Origin: Aeromicrobium choanae
GTDB lineage: Bacteria; Actinomycetota; Actinomycetes; Propionibacteriales; Nocardioidaceae
Direction of reading: 5' to 3'
Assembly: GCF_900167475.1 (NCBI RefSeq)
Contig: NZ_LT796768.1
Span: 3,348,001-3,412,000, forward strand
DNA: 64,000 nt
Both the position numbers and the translations under genes were made by a program. The number at the start of each line of letters is the position of its first letter. Positions within the stretch are counted from its first letter, which is position 1. The notes beneath the pieces are model-generated. The model searched no databases. It was given only the letters and a program-made list of their open reading frames with translations, and was not told where the DNA came from. Positions 43,347 to 51,188 of the stretch are shown piece after piece.

Positions 43347-44138
43347 ATGACCCCTCGCAGCTTCCTCGTCCACGGTCTCGTCGCCGGCCTCATCGCGGGC
43401 TTCGCCGCCTTCGCAGTCGCGGTGGTCTTCGCCGAGCCACAGATCGACACCGCCATCGCGTTGGAGGAGGCCGGATCGGCCGAGCCCGAGCACAGTCACG
43501 ACGACGCGGCCGCCCACGCCGACGAAGGCCACAGCCACGGCGAGGGCGCCGAAGTCTCGCGCTCCACGCAGTCGACGTGGGGGCTGGCCACCGGCACGCT
43601 CCTGCTCGGCACCGTCCTCGGCGGCGCCACCGCGCTTGGCGCGGCCTTCGCCCTGGGCCGGCTGGGATCGCTCTCCGCCCGGGCATCCACCGCTCTGATC
43701 GCCGGGATCGGGTTCGTCGCCACCGGTCTCGTGCCGTTCCTGAAGTACCCGTCCACCCCGCCGGCCGTGGGAAGCGGAGACACGATCGGCGAACGCACCG
43801 CCCTCTACTTCGGGTTCTGGGCGATCAGCCTCGTGGCGGCGATCGCTGCGGTGGTCCTGGCCCGCCGGCTGCTCCCGCGGCTCGGCGCGTACGGGAGTGT
43901 TGTCGTGGGCGCCGCGGCATACCTCCTCGTGGTGACGGTGGCCGGCGTGGCCCTGCCCACCGTCAACGAGATCGGCGACTTCCCGGCGGACACACTCTGG
44001 TACTTCCGCCGTGAGTCGATCGTCACCGTGGCGGTGCTGTGGGCGGTCCTGGGCGTCGTGCTCGCCGGTCTCGTCGGCCGTGACGCCGACCGGATCGCGG
44101 CGACGCAGCGCCGGCGCGAGGCGGCCGCCGCCCTGTGA
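43347..44138 (+). CDS. cbtA: CbtA-type cobalt transporter membrane protein
   Basis: A 263-residue membrane protein with about six hydrophobic segments, starting RSFLVHGLVAGLIAGFAAF. A His/Glu/Asp-rich loop at about 45-70 (EPEHSHDDAAAHADEGHSHG) is a probable metal-collecting site. GERTALYFGFWAISLVAAI and the LPTVNEIGDFPADTLWYFR segment are typical of CbtA. The ATG at 43347 has only a weak ribosome site. Its stop overlaps the cobD start by four bases. Confidence 0.9.
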   Translation: MTPRSFLVHGLVAGLIAGFAAFAVAVVFAEPQIDTAIALEEAGSAEPEHSHDDAAAHADEGHSHGEGAEVSRSTQSTWGLATGTLLLGTVLGGATALGAAFALGRLGSLSARASTALIAGIGFVATGLVPFLKYPSTPPAVGSGDTIGERTALYFGFWAISLVAAIAAVVLARRLLPRLGAYGSVVVGAAAYLLVVTVAGVALPTVNEIGDFPADTLWYFRRESIVTVAVLWAVLGVVLAGLVGRDADRIAATQRRREAAAAL

Positions 44139-45094
44139 GCAGGTCCCTCGCCGCGGGGCTGGCCCTCGGCTTCGTCCTCGATCGCGCGCTCGGCGATCCG
44201 GCCCGCTTTCACCCCGTCGCCGGGCTGGGCCGCTGGGCCGCCGCGGTCGAGCGTCACTCCTACCGGGACCACCGAGCAGCAGGCGTGCTCCACCACGTCG
44301 CCGTCACGGCTCCGCTCGTCGGTGCTGCGGTGCTGGCCGAGCGCGCCTGTCGCCGGCCGTGGCAGCGCGCCCTGCTGACCGCGGCAGTGACGTGGGCGGT
44401 CGTGGGTGGACGCTCGCTCGTGCGTGAGGGCTCGATCATCGCCGAGCAGCTCGGGCGCGACGACCTGGCCTCCGCTCGCGTCCAGGTGACCCATCTGGTG
44501 GGCCGCGACCCGAGCCGGCTCGACGCCGCCGGAGTCGCGCGCGCGGCCACCGAGTCGCTGGCGGAGAACACGTCGGATGCCGTCGTCGCGCCCCTGCTGT
44601 GGGGCGCGGCCCTCGGTGTCCCCGGCCTCGTCGGGTACCGGGCGGTCAACACGCTCGACGCGATGGTCGGCCACCACTCGGCACGGTACGAGCGCTTCGG
44701 GTGGGCCAGCGCCCGGATCGACGACGTGGCCAACCTCGTCCCGTCACGGGCCTCCGCCGCCCTCGCCGTGGCCCTCGCGCCGCACGTGGGAGGACGTCCG
44801 TCGGACGCGATGCGCGCCTGGGCCCGCGACGCGCATGACCATCCCAGTCCCAATGCCGGTCCGGTGGAGGCGGCCTTCGCGGGTGCGCTGGGCGTGACAC
44901 TCGGCGGCCTCAACGACTACGGCGGTCGTCTGGAGCACCGGGCCGAGATGGGCGACGGACCCGCGCCCACCGTGACGGACCTGCCGCGGGCCACGCGACT
45001 CGCCACCGCGGTCGCCTGGGCCGCCGCAGTGGTCAGCGTGGGGCTTGCGCTCGCACCCAGGAGCGAGCCTCGCCGGCGTCACCCACGGTCGTGA
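44135..45094 (+). CDS. cobD: Adenosylcobinamide-phosphate synthase CobD (CbiB)
   Basis: Attaches aminopropanol or its phosphate to adenosylcobyric acid. A 319-residue membrane protein: LALGFVLDRALGDPARFHPVAGLGRWA at the start, then ATESLAENTSDAVVAPLLW and GYRAVNTLDAMVGHHS, all CbiB hallmarks, and GPVEAAFAGALGVTLGG. The GTG start overlaps cbtA by four bases. Its 3' end overlaps the convergent cobK gene by 62 bases, with no terminator between them. Confidence 0.95.
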   Translation: MSRSLAAGLALGFVLDRALGDPARFHPVAGLGRWAAAVERHSYRDHRAAGVLHHVAVTAPLVGAAVLAERACRRPWQRALLTAAVTWAVVGGRSLVREGSIIAEQLGRDDLASARVQVTHLVGRDPSRLDAAGVARAATESLAENTSDAVVAPLLWGAALGVPGLVGYRAVNTLDAMVGHHSARYERFGWASARIDDVANLVPSRASAALAVALAPHVGGRPSDAMRAWARDAHDHPSPNAGPVEAAFAGALGVTLGGLNDYGGRLEHRAEMGDGPAPTVTDLPRATRLATAVAWAAAVVSVGLALAPRSEPRRRHPRS

Positions 45095-45773
45095 CCCCCT
45101 CAGGCCCGGGCGCGCGGCGCACGATCACCACCGGGACCCCGAGCTCGCGCGCCACGTCGAGCTTGGCCTCGGTGTGGTCACCGCCCGAGTCCTTCGTCAC
45201 CAGCACGTCCACGTCGGCCATCACGGCCCGTTCGTGCTCGAGCGTGTAGGGACCGCGGCTCTGCAGCAGGGTCCAGGCCGCCGGCAGCGTGATCTCCGGC
45301 GGGTCGACCACGCGGACGACGCACGCGAGGTCGCGCAGCGGCTCCACGAATCGGTGGAGGGACTGCCGTCCGATGGTCAGGAAGGGGCGCTGGCCGAGGG
45401 TGGCGGTCACCCGGGCGGCCTCGTCGTGGTCGTCGACCCAGTGCCAGCTCTCCGCCTCGGGACGGCCGGACCAGCCGGGTCGCTCGAGCCGCAGCAGCGG
45501 CACGCCTGAGACGCGGCACGCGGCGGCGGCGTTCGCGCTGATGCCCTCGGCGAACGGATGGGTCGCGTCGACGACGACGTCGACCCGCTCGGCGCGCAGG
45601 TGCTCCGTCAGGCCGTCGACGCCGCCGAAGCCACCGACCCGGACGTCGCCCACCGGCAGCCGGGGACGGGCGACGCGCCCCGCGAGCGACGTCACGACGG
45701 CGTCGCCGTCGTCCACGAGCCGACCGACGAGGTCACGCGCCTCCCGCGTGCCGCCGAGCACGAGGACCCTCAT
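45033..45773 (-). CDS. cobK: Precorrin-6A reductase CobK
   Basis: NADPH-dependent reduction of precorrin-6A to 6B. It has 246 residues: RVLVLGGTREARDLVGRL (dinucleotide site), VVVDATHPFAEGISANAAAAC, LLRLERPGW, VLVTKDSGGDHTEAKLDVARE and VVIVRRAPGPEG. All are typical of CobK/CbiJ. The ATG overlaps the cobQ stop by four bases, giving a cobQ-cobK unit. The last 62 bases lie opposite the end of cobD. Confidence 0.95.
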   Translation of the reverse strand: MRVLVLGGTREARDLVGRLVDDGDAVVTSLAGRVARPRLPVGDVRVGGFGGVDGLTEHLRAERVDVVVDATHPFAEGISANAAAACRVSGVPLLRLERPGWSGRPEAESWHWVDDHDEAARVTATLGQRPFLTIGRQSLHRFVEPLRDLACVVRVVDPPEITLPAAWTLLQSRGPYTLEHERAVMADVDVLVTKDSGGDHTEAKLDVARELGVPVVIVRRAPGPEGVTTVGDAGEARSWVRAQAPR

Positions 45774-47266
45774 GCGTGCGGCCCGATCACCGGGACCGCG
45801 GGCGCGCCCTGCTCGGCGAGGGCGAGAAGGGCGTCGACGTCGAGGTGCTTCTCCGCGAGGTCACCGAGCAGGTCGAGGCGCGCGTCGCGTGCTGCCGCGA
45901 AGTCGACCCCGGAGGCGACGAACGAGCCGCCACGGGCTCGGGCCGCGAGATCGAGGACGGCCGTGCGCAGCGCGTCGGACTCCAGGCTGCCGTGCCACAT
46001 CGTGCCCAGGACGGCCCCTTCCTGCACCCCGCCGAGGAAGTCGGTGGTGCCGGCGTCGCGGCTGATCCGGCCGTGGTGGATCTCGTAGCCGCTCGCGGCC
46101 GCACCCAGCGCCTCACCGCGAGGCAGCCGCAGCGTCTTCTCGGCGGCGAAGGTCGTCTCGACGGGCAGCAGCCCCAGGCCGGCCACGCTGTCCGGCGCAC
46201 CGGCCTCGATCCCCTCCGGGTCGTGCACGTGGCGTCCCAGCATCTGGAAGCCGCCGCAGATCCCCAGGACCGCACGTCCCGCCTCCGCATGGCGAGCGAT
46301 CGCCCGGTCGAGGCCTCGCGAGCGCAGCCAGGCCAGGTCGGAGATCGTCGCGCGCGTTCCGGGCAGGACGACGAGGTCGGCGTCGGCGAGGTCGTGCGGG
46401 TCGGCGGTGAACACGACGTCCACCTCGGGCTCCAGGCCGAGGGCGTCGACGTCGGTGAAGTTGCTGATCCGGGGCAGTCGCACGACGACCACCCGCAGGG
46501 CCGCATCGCTCCCGGCGCGGCGACCCTGCAGGTCGAGGGCGTCCTCGGAGTCGAGCCAGACGTCGGGGCTCCACGGCAGCGTCCCGAGGACCGGGCGCCC
46601 CGCGAGCTGCTCCAGCTGGCGCAGCCCGGGAGCGAGCAGCGACTCGTCCCCCCGGAACTTGTTCACCACGAAGCCGGCCACCAGCGCCTGGTCCTCGGGC
46701 TCGAGCAGGGCGACGGTGCCGAAGAACGCCGCGAACACTCCACCGCGGTCGATGTCGCCGACCACGACGACGGGCATGTCGGCGTGCCGCGCCAGCCCCA
46801 TGTTCACGTAGTCGCCGGCCCTCAGGTTGATCTCGGCCGGGCTGCCCGCTCCTTCGGCGACGACGAGGTCGTAGCGCGACGCGAGGTCGTCGTATGCGCC
46901 GTAGGCCGCCTCGGCCAGGTGCACCCGGCCGCCGATGAACTCGCGGCTGCTGATCTCCCCGGCGGGCTCCCCCATGACGACCACGTGGCTGCGGCGGTCG
47001 CCGCCGGGCTTGAGCAGCACGGGGTTCATGGCCGCCTCGGGCTCGGCCCGCGCGGCCAGCGCCTGCACCCACTGCGCCCGGCCGATCTCGGCGCCGTCGG
47101 CGCACACCATGGAGTTGTTGGACATGTTCTGCGCCTTGAACGGCGCCACGCGGATGCCCCGGCGGGCGAAGGCGCGGCACAGCGCGCTGGTCACCAGGCT
47201 CTTGCCGGCATCGGACGTCGTTCCCGCCACCATCAGCCGGGCGGTGCGGCGGGCCTGGGAGTCCAC
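45770..47266 (-). CDS. cobQ: Cobyric acid synthase CobQ
   Basis: Amidates the b, d, e and g side chains of adenosylcobyrinate a,c-diamide using glutamine and ATP. Up to 498 residues: ATP loop MVAGTTSDAGKSLVTSAL, FKAQNMSNNSMVC, DYVNMGLARHADMPVVVVGD and the amidotransferase GICGGFQMLGRHV with its nucleophilic Cys. GTG 47266 gives the family-like length and has GATACT six bases upstream; ATG 47233 is an alternative. The longer frame beyond is a shadow. No riboswitch is seen before it, but a perfect palindrome lies just upstream. Confidence 0.93.
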   Translation of the reverse strand: MDSQARRTARLMVAGTTSDAGKSLVTSALCRAFARRGIRVAPFKAQNMSNNSMVCADGAEIGRAQWVQALAARAEPEAAMNPVLLKPGGDRRSHVVVMGEPAGEISSREFIGGRVHLAEAAYGAYDDLASRYDLVVAEGAGSPAEINLRAGDYVNMGLARHADMPVVVVGDIDRGGVFAAFFGTVALLEPEDQALVAGFVVNKFRGDESLLAPGLRQLEQLAGRPVLGTLPWSPDVWLDSEDALDLQGRRAGSDAALRVVVVRLPRISNFTDVDALGLEPEVDVVFTADPHDLADADLVVLPGTRATISDLAWLRSRGLDRAIARHAEAGRAVLGICGGFQMLGRHVHDPEGIEAGAPDSVAGLGLLPVETTFAAEKTLRLPRGEALGAAASGYEIHHGRISRDAGTTDFLGGVQEGAVLGTMWHGSLESDALRTAVLDLAARARGGSFVASGVDFAAARDARLDLLGDLAEKHLDVDALLALAEQGAPAVPVIGPHA

Positions 47267-47278
47267 CGGACCAGTATC

Positions 47279-47300
47279 CCGTCCGTCCGGGGACGGACGG
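47279..47300. promoter_or_regulatory. Perfect palindrome in the cobQ divergent promoter region
   Basis: CCGTCCGTCC-GG-GGACGGACGG, 10-bp arms with a two-base centre. It abuts the presumed cobQ -10 (GATACT, 47273-47278, minus strand) and lies 54 bases before the divergent gene. The symmetry and place suggest an operator for a dimeric regulator; the regulator is unknown. Confidence 0.5.
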
Positions 47301-47353
47301 TCGCCGGGCAAGCAGCGTCGCCGCCGAGGCAGCTTCACTGGTAGACCTGAACG

Positions 47354-47971
47354 GTGCCCACCACCGCAGCCAGCACCGACGGGGTGGAGCTCTTCTGGAT
47401 CCCGTTGGGCGCGGGTCCCGGCGGTCAGGTCGTCCGGACCAGCGGCAGGATCTACGAGGCGCTGGTCGCGGCACGCGAGCGCCGCGCGCGGGTGGACCTG
47501 TTCCACTCGGCCCTGATCGTCCGGCTGGACGGCCACGACCACGCCATCGAGATGGCACCGGTGTGGTCGCTGCGGGTGCCCGATCGCGGCGTGGTCTCCG
47601 AGGGCCCCGTCGGATTCCACTCCGCGGGCCGTCTGCGGCTCTTCCGTTACGAGGTCCGGTGCTGGCGGGACGGGTTCATCCCGGACGTGCGATCGGCAGT
47701 CGGCGGTCCGAAGCGCGTCAGCACCGGATCAGCGCCGGCACGTCGGGTGCTCGACGCGGTCCCGTCGTTCCCGACAGCCACCTGGGGCCGAGACGAGCTG
47801 CGGGCCGGCGAGATGTGGAACTCCAACTCGCTGACCTCCTGGCTGTTGCGCCGGAGCGGGCACGACCTCGGCGACCTCCACCCACCCGGAGGCGGACGCG
47901 CGCCCGGGTGGGACGCCGGGGGGCTCGTTGCTCACCGCGACCTACCGGAGTCGTCCATGCCCACAGGGTGA
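47354..47971 (+). CDS. Conserved-looking protein of unknown function
   Basis: A 205-residue cytoplasmic protein I do not recognise. It begins GVELFWIPLGAGPGGQVVR and has LFHSALIVRLDGHDHAIEMAP, FRYEVRCWRDGFIPD and, late, GEMWNSNSLTSWLLRRSGHD. An early His in a hydrophobic strand followed by a late N-S-N-S-x-x-S-W-L-L helix recalls permuted papain-like folds, but with Ser where those enzymes have Cys. That comparison is speculative. The C-terminal 25 residues look unstructured. GTG 47354 follows TAGACC by six bases, so a leaderless message is possible. It is divergent from cobQ. Confidence 0.65.
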   Translation: MPTTAASTDGVELFWIPLGAGPGGQVVRTSGRIYEALVAARERRARVDLFHSALIVRLDGHDHAIEMAPVWSLRVPDRGVVSEGPVGFHSAGRLRLFRYEVRCWRDGFIPDVRSAVGGPKRVSTGSAPARRVLDAVPSFPTATWGRDELRAGEMWNSNSLTSWLLRRSGHDLGDLHPPGGGRAPGWDAGGLVAHRDLPESSMPTG

Positions 47972-48011
47972 TCGCGCCCGTCGACCCCGGATCGTGTCGG
48001 ATGGTGGCTTG

Positions 48012-48017
48012 TACTGT
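48012..48017 (+). promoter_or_regulatory. Predicted -10 box of the epoxide hydrolase gene (leaderless)
   Basis: TACTGT six bases (CGGCAG) before the ATG at 48024. Confidence 0.5.
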
Positions 48018-48023
48018 CGGCAG

Positions 48024-49181
48024 ATGAACGACGTGCGCGAGTTCACGATCGACATTCCTCCTGCCACGCTGACGGACCTGCGCGAGCGACTCGCGCGGAC
48101 GAGGTTCTCGCCTCGCGTCGGCGACGGCTGGGAGGCCGGCACCGACCCGGACTACCTCGCCGCGTTCGTCGCGTCGTGGGCCGACTTCGACTGGGGGCCC
48201 ACCGAGCGCGCGGTGAACCAGATCCCGCAGCAGCTGGTCCGGGCAGGCGGGGCCGACATCCACGTCCTGCACGTTCCGGCGCGTGGCGACGCTGTGTCGC
48301 CGATCCCGCTCGTGCTGACGCACGGCTGGCCGAGCTCCTTCTTCGAGTTCCTCCCGCTGATCGGCCCGTTGACCGACCCGGCAGGCCACGGCGGTGACGC
48401 CACCGACGCCTTCGACGTGATCATCCCGTCGCTCCCAGGATTCGGATTCTCCGAGCAGCTGCCGCAGGGGCCGACCGAGCCGTCACGCATCGCCGACCTC
48501 TGGGTCGAGGTGATGGAACAGCTGGGGTACCGCTCCTTCGGCGCGTACGGCGGCGACATCGGCTCCCACGTGACGAACTTCCTCGGCGCGAACCATCCCC
48601 AGCGCGTGCTCGGCGTGTTCACCCATCACCCGAACCTCCACCCCCAGCTCGATCCGGCCTGGCCGCTCTCCTCGGCCGAGCAGCGGTACCTCGAGGAGCG
48701 CAGCAACGACCCCGGCGGGCACGACGACGGCTACGCGGCGATCCAGGCCACGCGGCCGAACTCGCTCGCGGCGGGACTCGCCGACTCCCCCGCCGGCCTC
48801 GCCGCCTGGCTGGTCGAGAAGTACCGCGAATGGAGCGACTGCGAGGGGGACCTGGAGTCGTCCATCGACCGCGGAACGCTGATGAGCATCGCCACCCTGT
48901 ACTGGGTCACCAACACGATCGGCACCTCGTTCCTGCCCTACCGCGACGACGACGCGACGCCGCCACTCCCGCCCGTCACCGCTCCGGCGGGCCTGATCCT
49001 CACCCCGGAGGACGCGCACTTTCCGCGCGAGTTCGCCGCCAGGACCTACACGGACATCCAGCTGTGGCGAGGGCCCGAGCCCGGCGGCCACTTCCTCGCG
49101 CTCGAGCAGCCCGAGCGCCTCGTGCGCGACCTCCGTGACTTCTTCCGGCCGCTCCGCACTGCGAGCGCGGACCGCCCCTAG
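48024..49181 (+). CDS. Epoxide hydrolase, alpha/beta fold with EHN domain
   Basis: A 385-residue hydrolase opening epoxides to diols, of the microsomal/juvenile-hormone epoxide hydrolase-like type. An N-terminal EHN lid (about 1-110) starts REFTIDIPPATLTDLRERL. The oxyanion HGWPSS is at 100-105 and the nucleophile Asp178 is in GAYGGDIGSHV. The charge-relay His is probably in GPEPGGHFLALEQP. The ATG at 48024 is chosen for the TACTGT six bases upstream. Its TAG stop overlaps the convergent methyltransferase stop within CTAG. Confidence 0.92.
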   Translation: MNDVREFTIDIPPATLTDLRERLARTRFSPRVGDGWEAGTDPDYLAAFVASWADFDWGPTERAVNQIPQQLVRAGGADIHVLHVPARGDAVSPIPLVLTHGWPSSFFEFLPLIGPLTDPAGHGGDATDAFDVIIPSLPGFGFSEQLPQGPTEPSRIADLWVEVMEQLGYRSFGAYGGDIGSHVTNFLGANHPQRVLGVFTHHPNLHPQLDPAWPLSSAEQRYLEERSNDPGGHDDGYAAIQATRPNSLAAGLADSPAGLAAWLVEKYREWSDCEGDLESSIDRGTLMSIATLYWVTNTIGTSFLPYRDDDATPPLPPVTAPAGLILTPEDAHFPREFAARTYTDIQLWRGPEPGGHFLALEQPERLVRDLRDFFRPLRTASADRP

Positions 49182-49999
49182 CCTCCGGTCTTCGCGACCA
49201 CTTCGATCCACCGGGTCGGCGCCTCGATCGGCCCCGGACCGAAGTGCCGTGTCAGCGCGTCCTCGGCGATCGCCGTCGCATCGTCGACCGTGAGGGTCTC
49301 GTGGTGCTCGATCGCCACCCGAAGCGGCGTGCCCTGGCAGAACGCCCTCGCGGCCTCCGCCGGGGTGGTGCGGCTCGTCCCGTCGACGGCCCGGATGGTG
49401 GCGCCCGGCATGCCTGCCTCCTCGAGGTCGTCCCTGATCCGCGGAACGTGGAAGTAGCCGTGTGGCGTGCGGCTCAGGAAGTCCACCGGGTGCTCCGGCG
49501 TGGCGGTGACGAGCGCGGCGTGGATGACCCACGGGACCTCGCTGGTCTCGATCCGGTCCCAGACGTTGAAGACGAGCGAACCGCCCGGCCGCAGCACGCG
49601 GGCCGCTTCGCGGTACCCCAGGACGCGATCGGGGAAGAACATCGCACCGAACTGGCAGGCGACCACGTCGAAGGCCCGGTCGTCGAAGGGCAGGTCCAGC
49701 GCGTCCGCCTGCTGCCAGGTCACCACCTCGTTCGGGACGGCCGCTCCGGCGGCGTCCAGCATCGGCTGGTTGAGGTCCGTGGCCGTGATCCTGGCGCCGG
49801 GACAGCTCCGCAGCAGAGCGACGGTGAGCGCCCCGGTGCCGGCCGCGGTCTCGACGACCTCGCCCGGCGCGAGATCCGCGACCACCTGGGCGAGACTCTC
49901 CGCCGGCTCCTCGAAGATCATCGGCACGAGGAGCCGCTGGTAGACCTCCGGGATGCCGCCGCGGAACTGCGCGTCCCGCTCCGCCTCCGCGTCGTCCAT
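49178..49999 (-). CDS. Class I SAM-dependent methyltransferase
   Basis: A 273-residue small-molecule methyltransferase of the UbiE/Methyltransf_11 type. Motif I is VVETAAGTGALTVALL (48-63), motif II ITATDLNQPMLDAA, then QQADALDLPFDDRAFDVVACQFGAMFFPDR and AARVLRPGGSLVFNVWD. The C-terminal part carries a helical segment that may shape substrate choice. TACGTT lies six bases before the ATG, suggesting a leaderless message. The substrate is not predictable. Confidence 0.88.
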   Translation of the reverse strand: MDDAEAERDAQFRGGIPEVYQRLLVPMIFEEPAESLAQVVADLAPGEVVETAAGTGALTVALLRSCPGARITATDLNQPMLDAAGAAVPNEVVTWQQADALDLPFDDRAFDVVACQFGAMFFPDRVLGYREAARVLRPGGSLVFNVWDRIETSEVPWVIHAALVTATPEHPVDFLSRTPHGYFHVPRIRDDLEEAGMPGATIRAVDGTSRTTPAEAARAFCQGTPLRVAIEHHETLTVDDATAIAEDALTRHFGPGPIEAPTRWIEVVAKTGG

Positions 50000-50005
50000 G
50001 TCTGC

Positions 50006-50011
50006 AACGTA
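50006..50011 (-). promoter_or_regulatory. Predicted -10 box of the methyltransferase gene (leaderless)
   Basis: TACGTT on the minus strand, six bases before the ATG at 49999. Confidence 0.5.
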
Positions 50012-50050
50012 CGCCCGTCCCGGCGCACGTTCCAGAGACGGACAGCGTCC

Positions 50051-51019
50051 CTAGCGCACCGTGATCTTCAGCGGCTTCGACGCGATCCGGAAGGTGTCGG
50101 CGTCGCCGCCCCAGATCCACTTGTACGTGTGCTCGCCCTTGGGCTGCTTGCCGAGCGTGTAGATCTTGGACTTCCCGAGCTTCACGTACAGGTTCTTGAT
50201 CCGCTTGCCGTCGCGGTAGAGCGAGAGCCGCAGCGGCTTGTCGCGCCAGAGGTCGAACTCCGCGTCCTTGCCGTAGGTGTTGCCGATCCGGACACCGAAT
50301 CGCGCCTCTCCGGGTCCGGCCAGCGGCACGCCGTCCTTCACGTAGCCGCGATCGCGCAGGAACGTCGACCAGTGCACCTTCGTGACCAGCTTCACTCCAC
50401 GGACGACCCCGCCGGGCTGGGAGATCCTGACCGGCGGGAACTTCACGGTCGGGAGACGGGGCGACCAGTCCTTCGTGCCGGCCAGCGGCACCGACCCGAC
50501 CGGCAGCCCGCGCAGGGTGAGGATGCCGCGCTGGTCGGTGAACGCGTCGCGATTCCCCGACAGCGGCCCCGCGGCACCGTCGGCGTAGACGAGGTACTCC
50601 GGCAGCCGGTGCCCGGTGGGCGTCATGACCGTCGCGCGAAGCGTTCCCCCGCGCGCCACCGTGAACGTGCCCAACGACGTGGATCCGGCGTGCACCGTCA
50701 CCGCGACCGGTCCGAGCCAGGTGTACTTCACCGGTGTGAGGTCCCAGTAGTCGAACGACTCTTCCGCCGCCAGGGTGTACTGGCCGGGAACGGCGGCATC
50801 GGTGCGGAACTCGCCGGTCGCCGACGTCACGAGGTCGATCGGTGAGGCCGAGCCTTCCGGGTCCAACCTGACCTTCATCCCCTTCACCGGGCCACCGAGG
50901 TCATCGACGATCCGCCCCGTCACGACGGAGTCCGGAGCCTCCGCCACGGCAGGCTGGGCGCCCGCTCCCACCAACACCACCGTCATCGAGGCCGCAACGG
51001 CCGACGCCATCCAACGCAT
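50051..51019 (-). CDS. Secreted beta-sandwich repeat protein of unknown function
   Basis: A 322-residue exported protein. A signal peptide (residues 1 to about 26, ending AQPAVAEA) is followed by a carboxypeptidase-regulatory/prealbumin-like domain: VVTGRIVDDLGGPVKGMKVRL, then TSATGEFRTDAAVPGQYTLAA. A second similar unit follows (ATVMTPTGHRLPEYLVYADG). The C-terminal 100 residues are Lys- and Tyr-rich (KLGKSKIYTLGKQPKGEHTYK), resembling cell-wall-associated modules. No membrane anchor or sorting motif is visible. GGGGGGA lies before the ATG and TAGGCT about 40 bases upstream. Confidence 0.8.
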   Translation of the reverse strand: MRWMASAVAASMTVVLVGAGAQPAVAEAPDSVVTGRIVDDLGGPVKGMKVRLDPEGSASPIDLVTSATGEFRTDAAVPGQYTLAAEESFDYWDLTPVKYTWLGPVAVTVHAGSTSLGTFTVARGGTLRATVMTPTGHRLPEYLVYADGAAGPLSGNRDAFTDQRGILTLRGLPVGSVPLAGTKDWSPRLPTVKFPPVRISQPGGVVRGVKLVTKVHWSTFLRDRGYVKDGVPLAGPGEARFGVRIGNTYGKDAEFDLWRDKPLRLSLYRDGKRIKNLYVKLGKSKIYTLGKQPKGEHTYKWIWGGDADTFRIASKPLKITVR

Positions 51020-51060
51020 GGAACCATCCCCCCGAGCCCGTCTCTCGGGCGCTCCACCCG

Positions 51061-51066
51061 AGCCTA
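51061..51066 (-). promoter_or_regulatory. Predicted -10 box of the secreted protein gene
   Basis: TAGGCT on the minus strand, 41 bases before the ATG. It leaves a leader with a G-rich ribosome site. Confidence 0.4.
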
Positions 51067-51188
51067 GGCGGGTCTGTGAGAGATGTCACGGCTGGGGCGG
51101 ATGGGGAAGATGCAGGGGTCTTCGGGCGTTGAACGTCCCTGTCGTCCGCCCTCGGTCGACCACCCGCAGACGTCTTCCCAGGAGCTTC

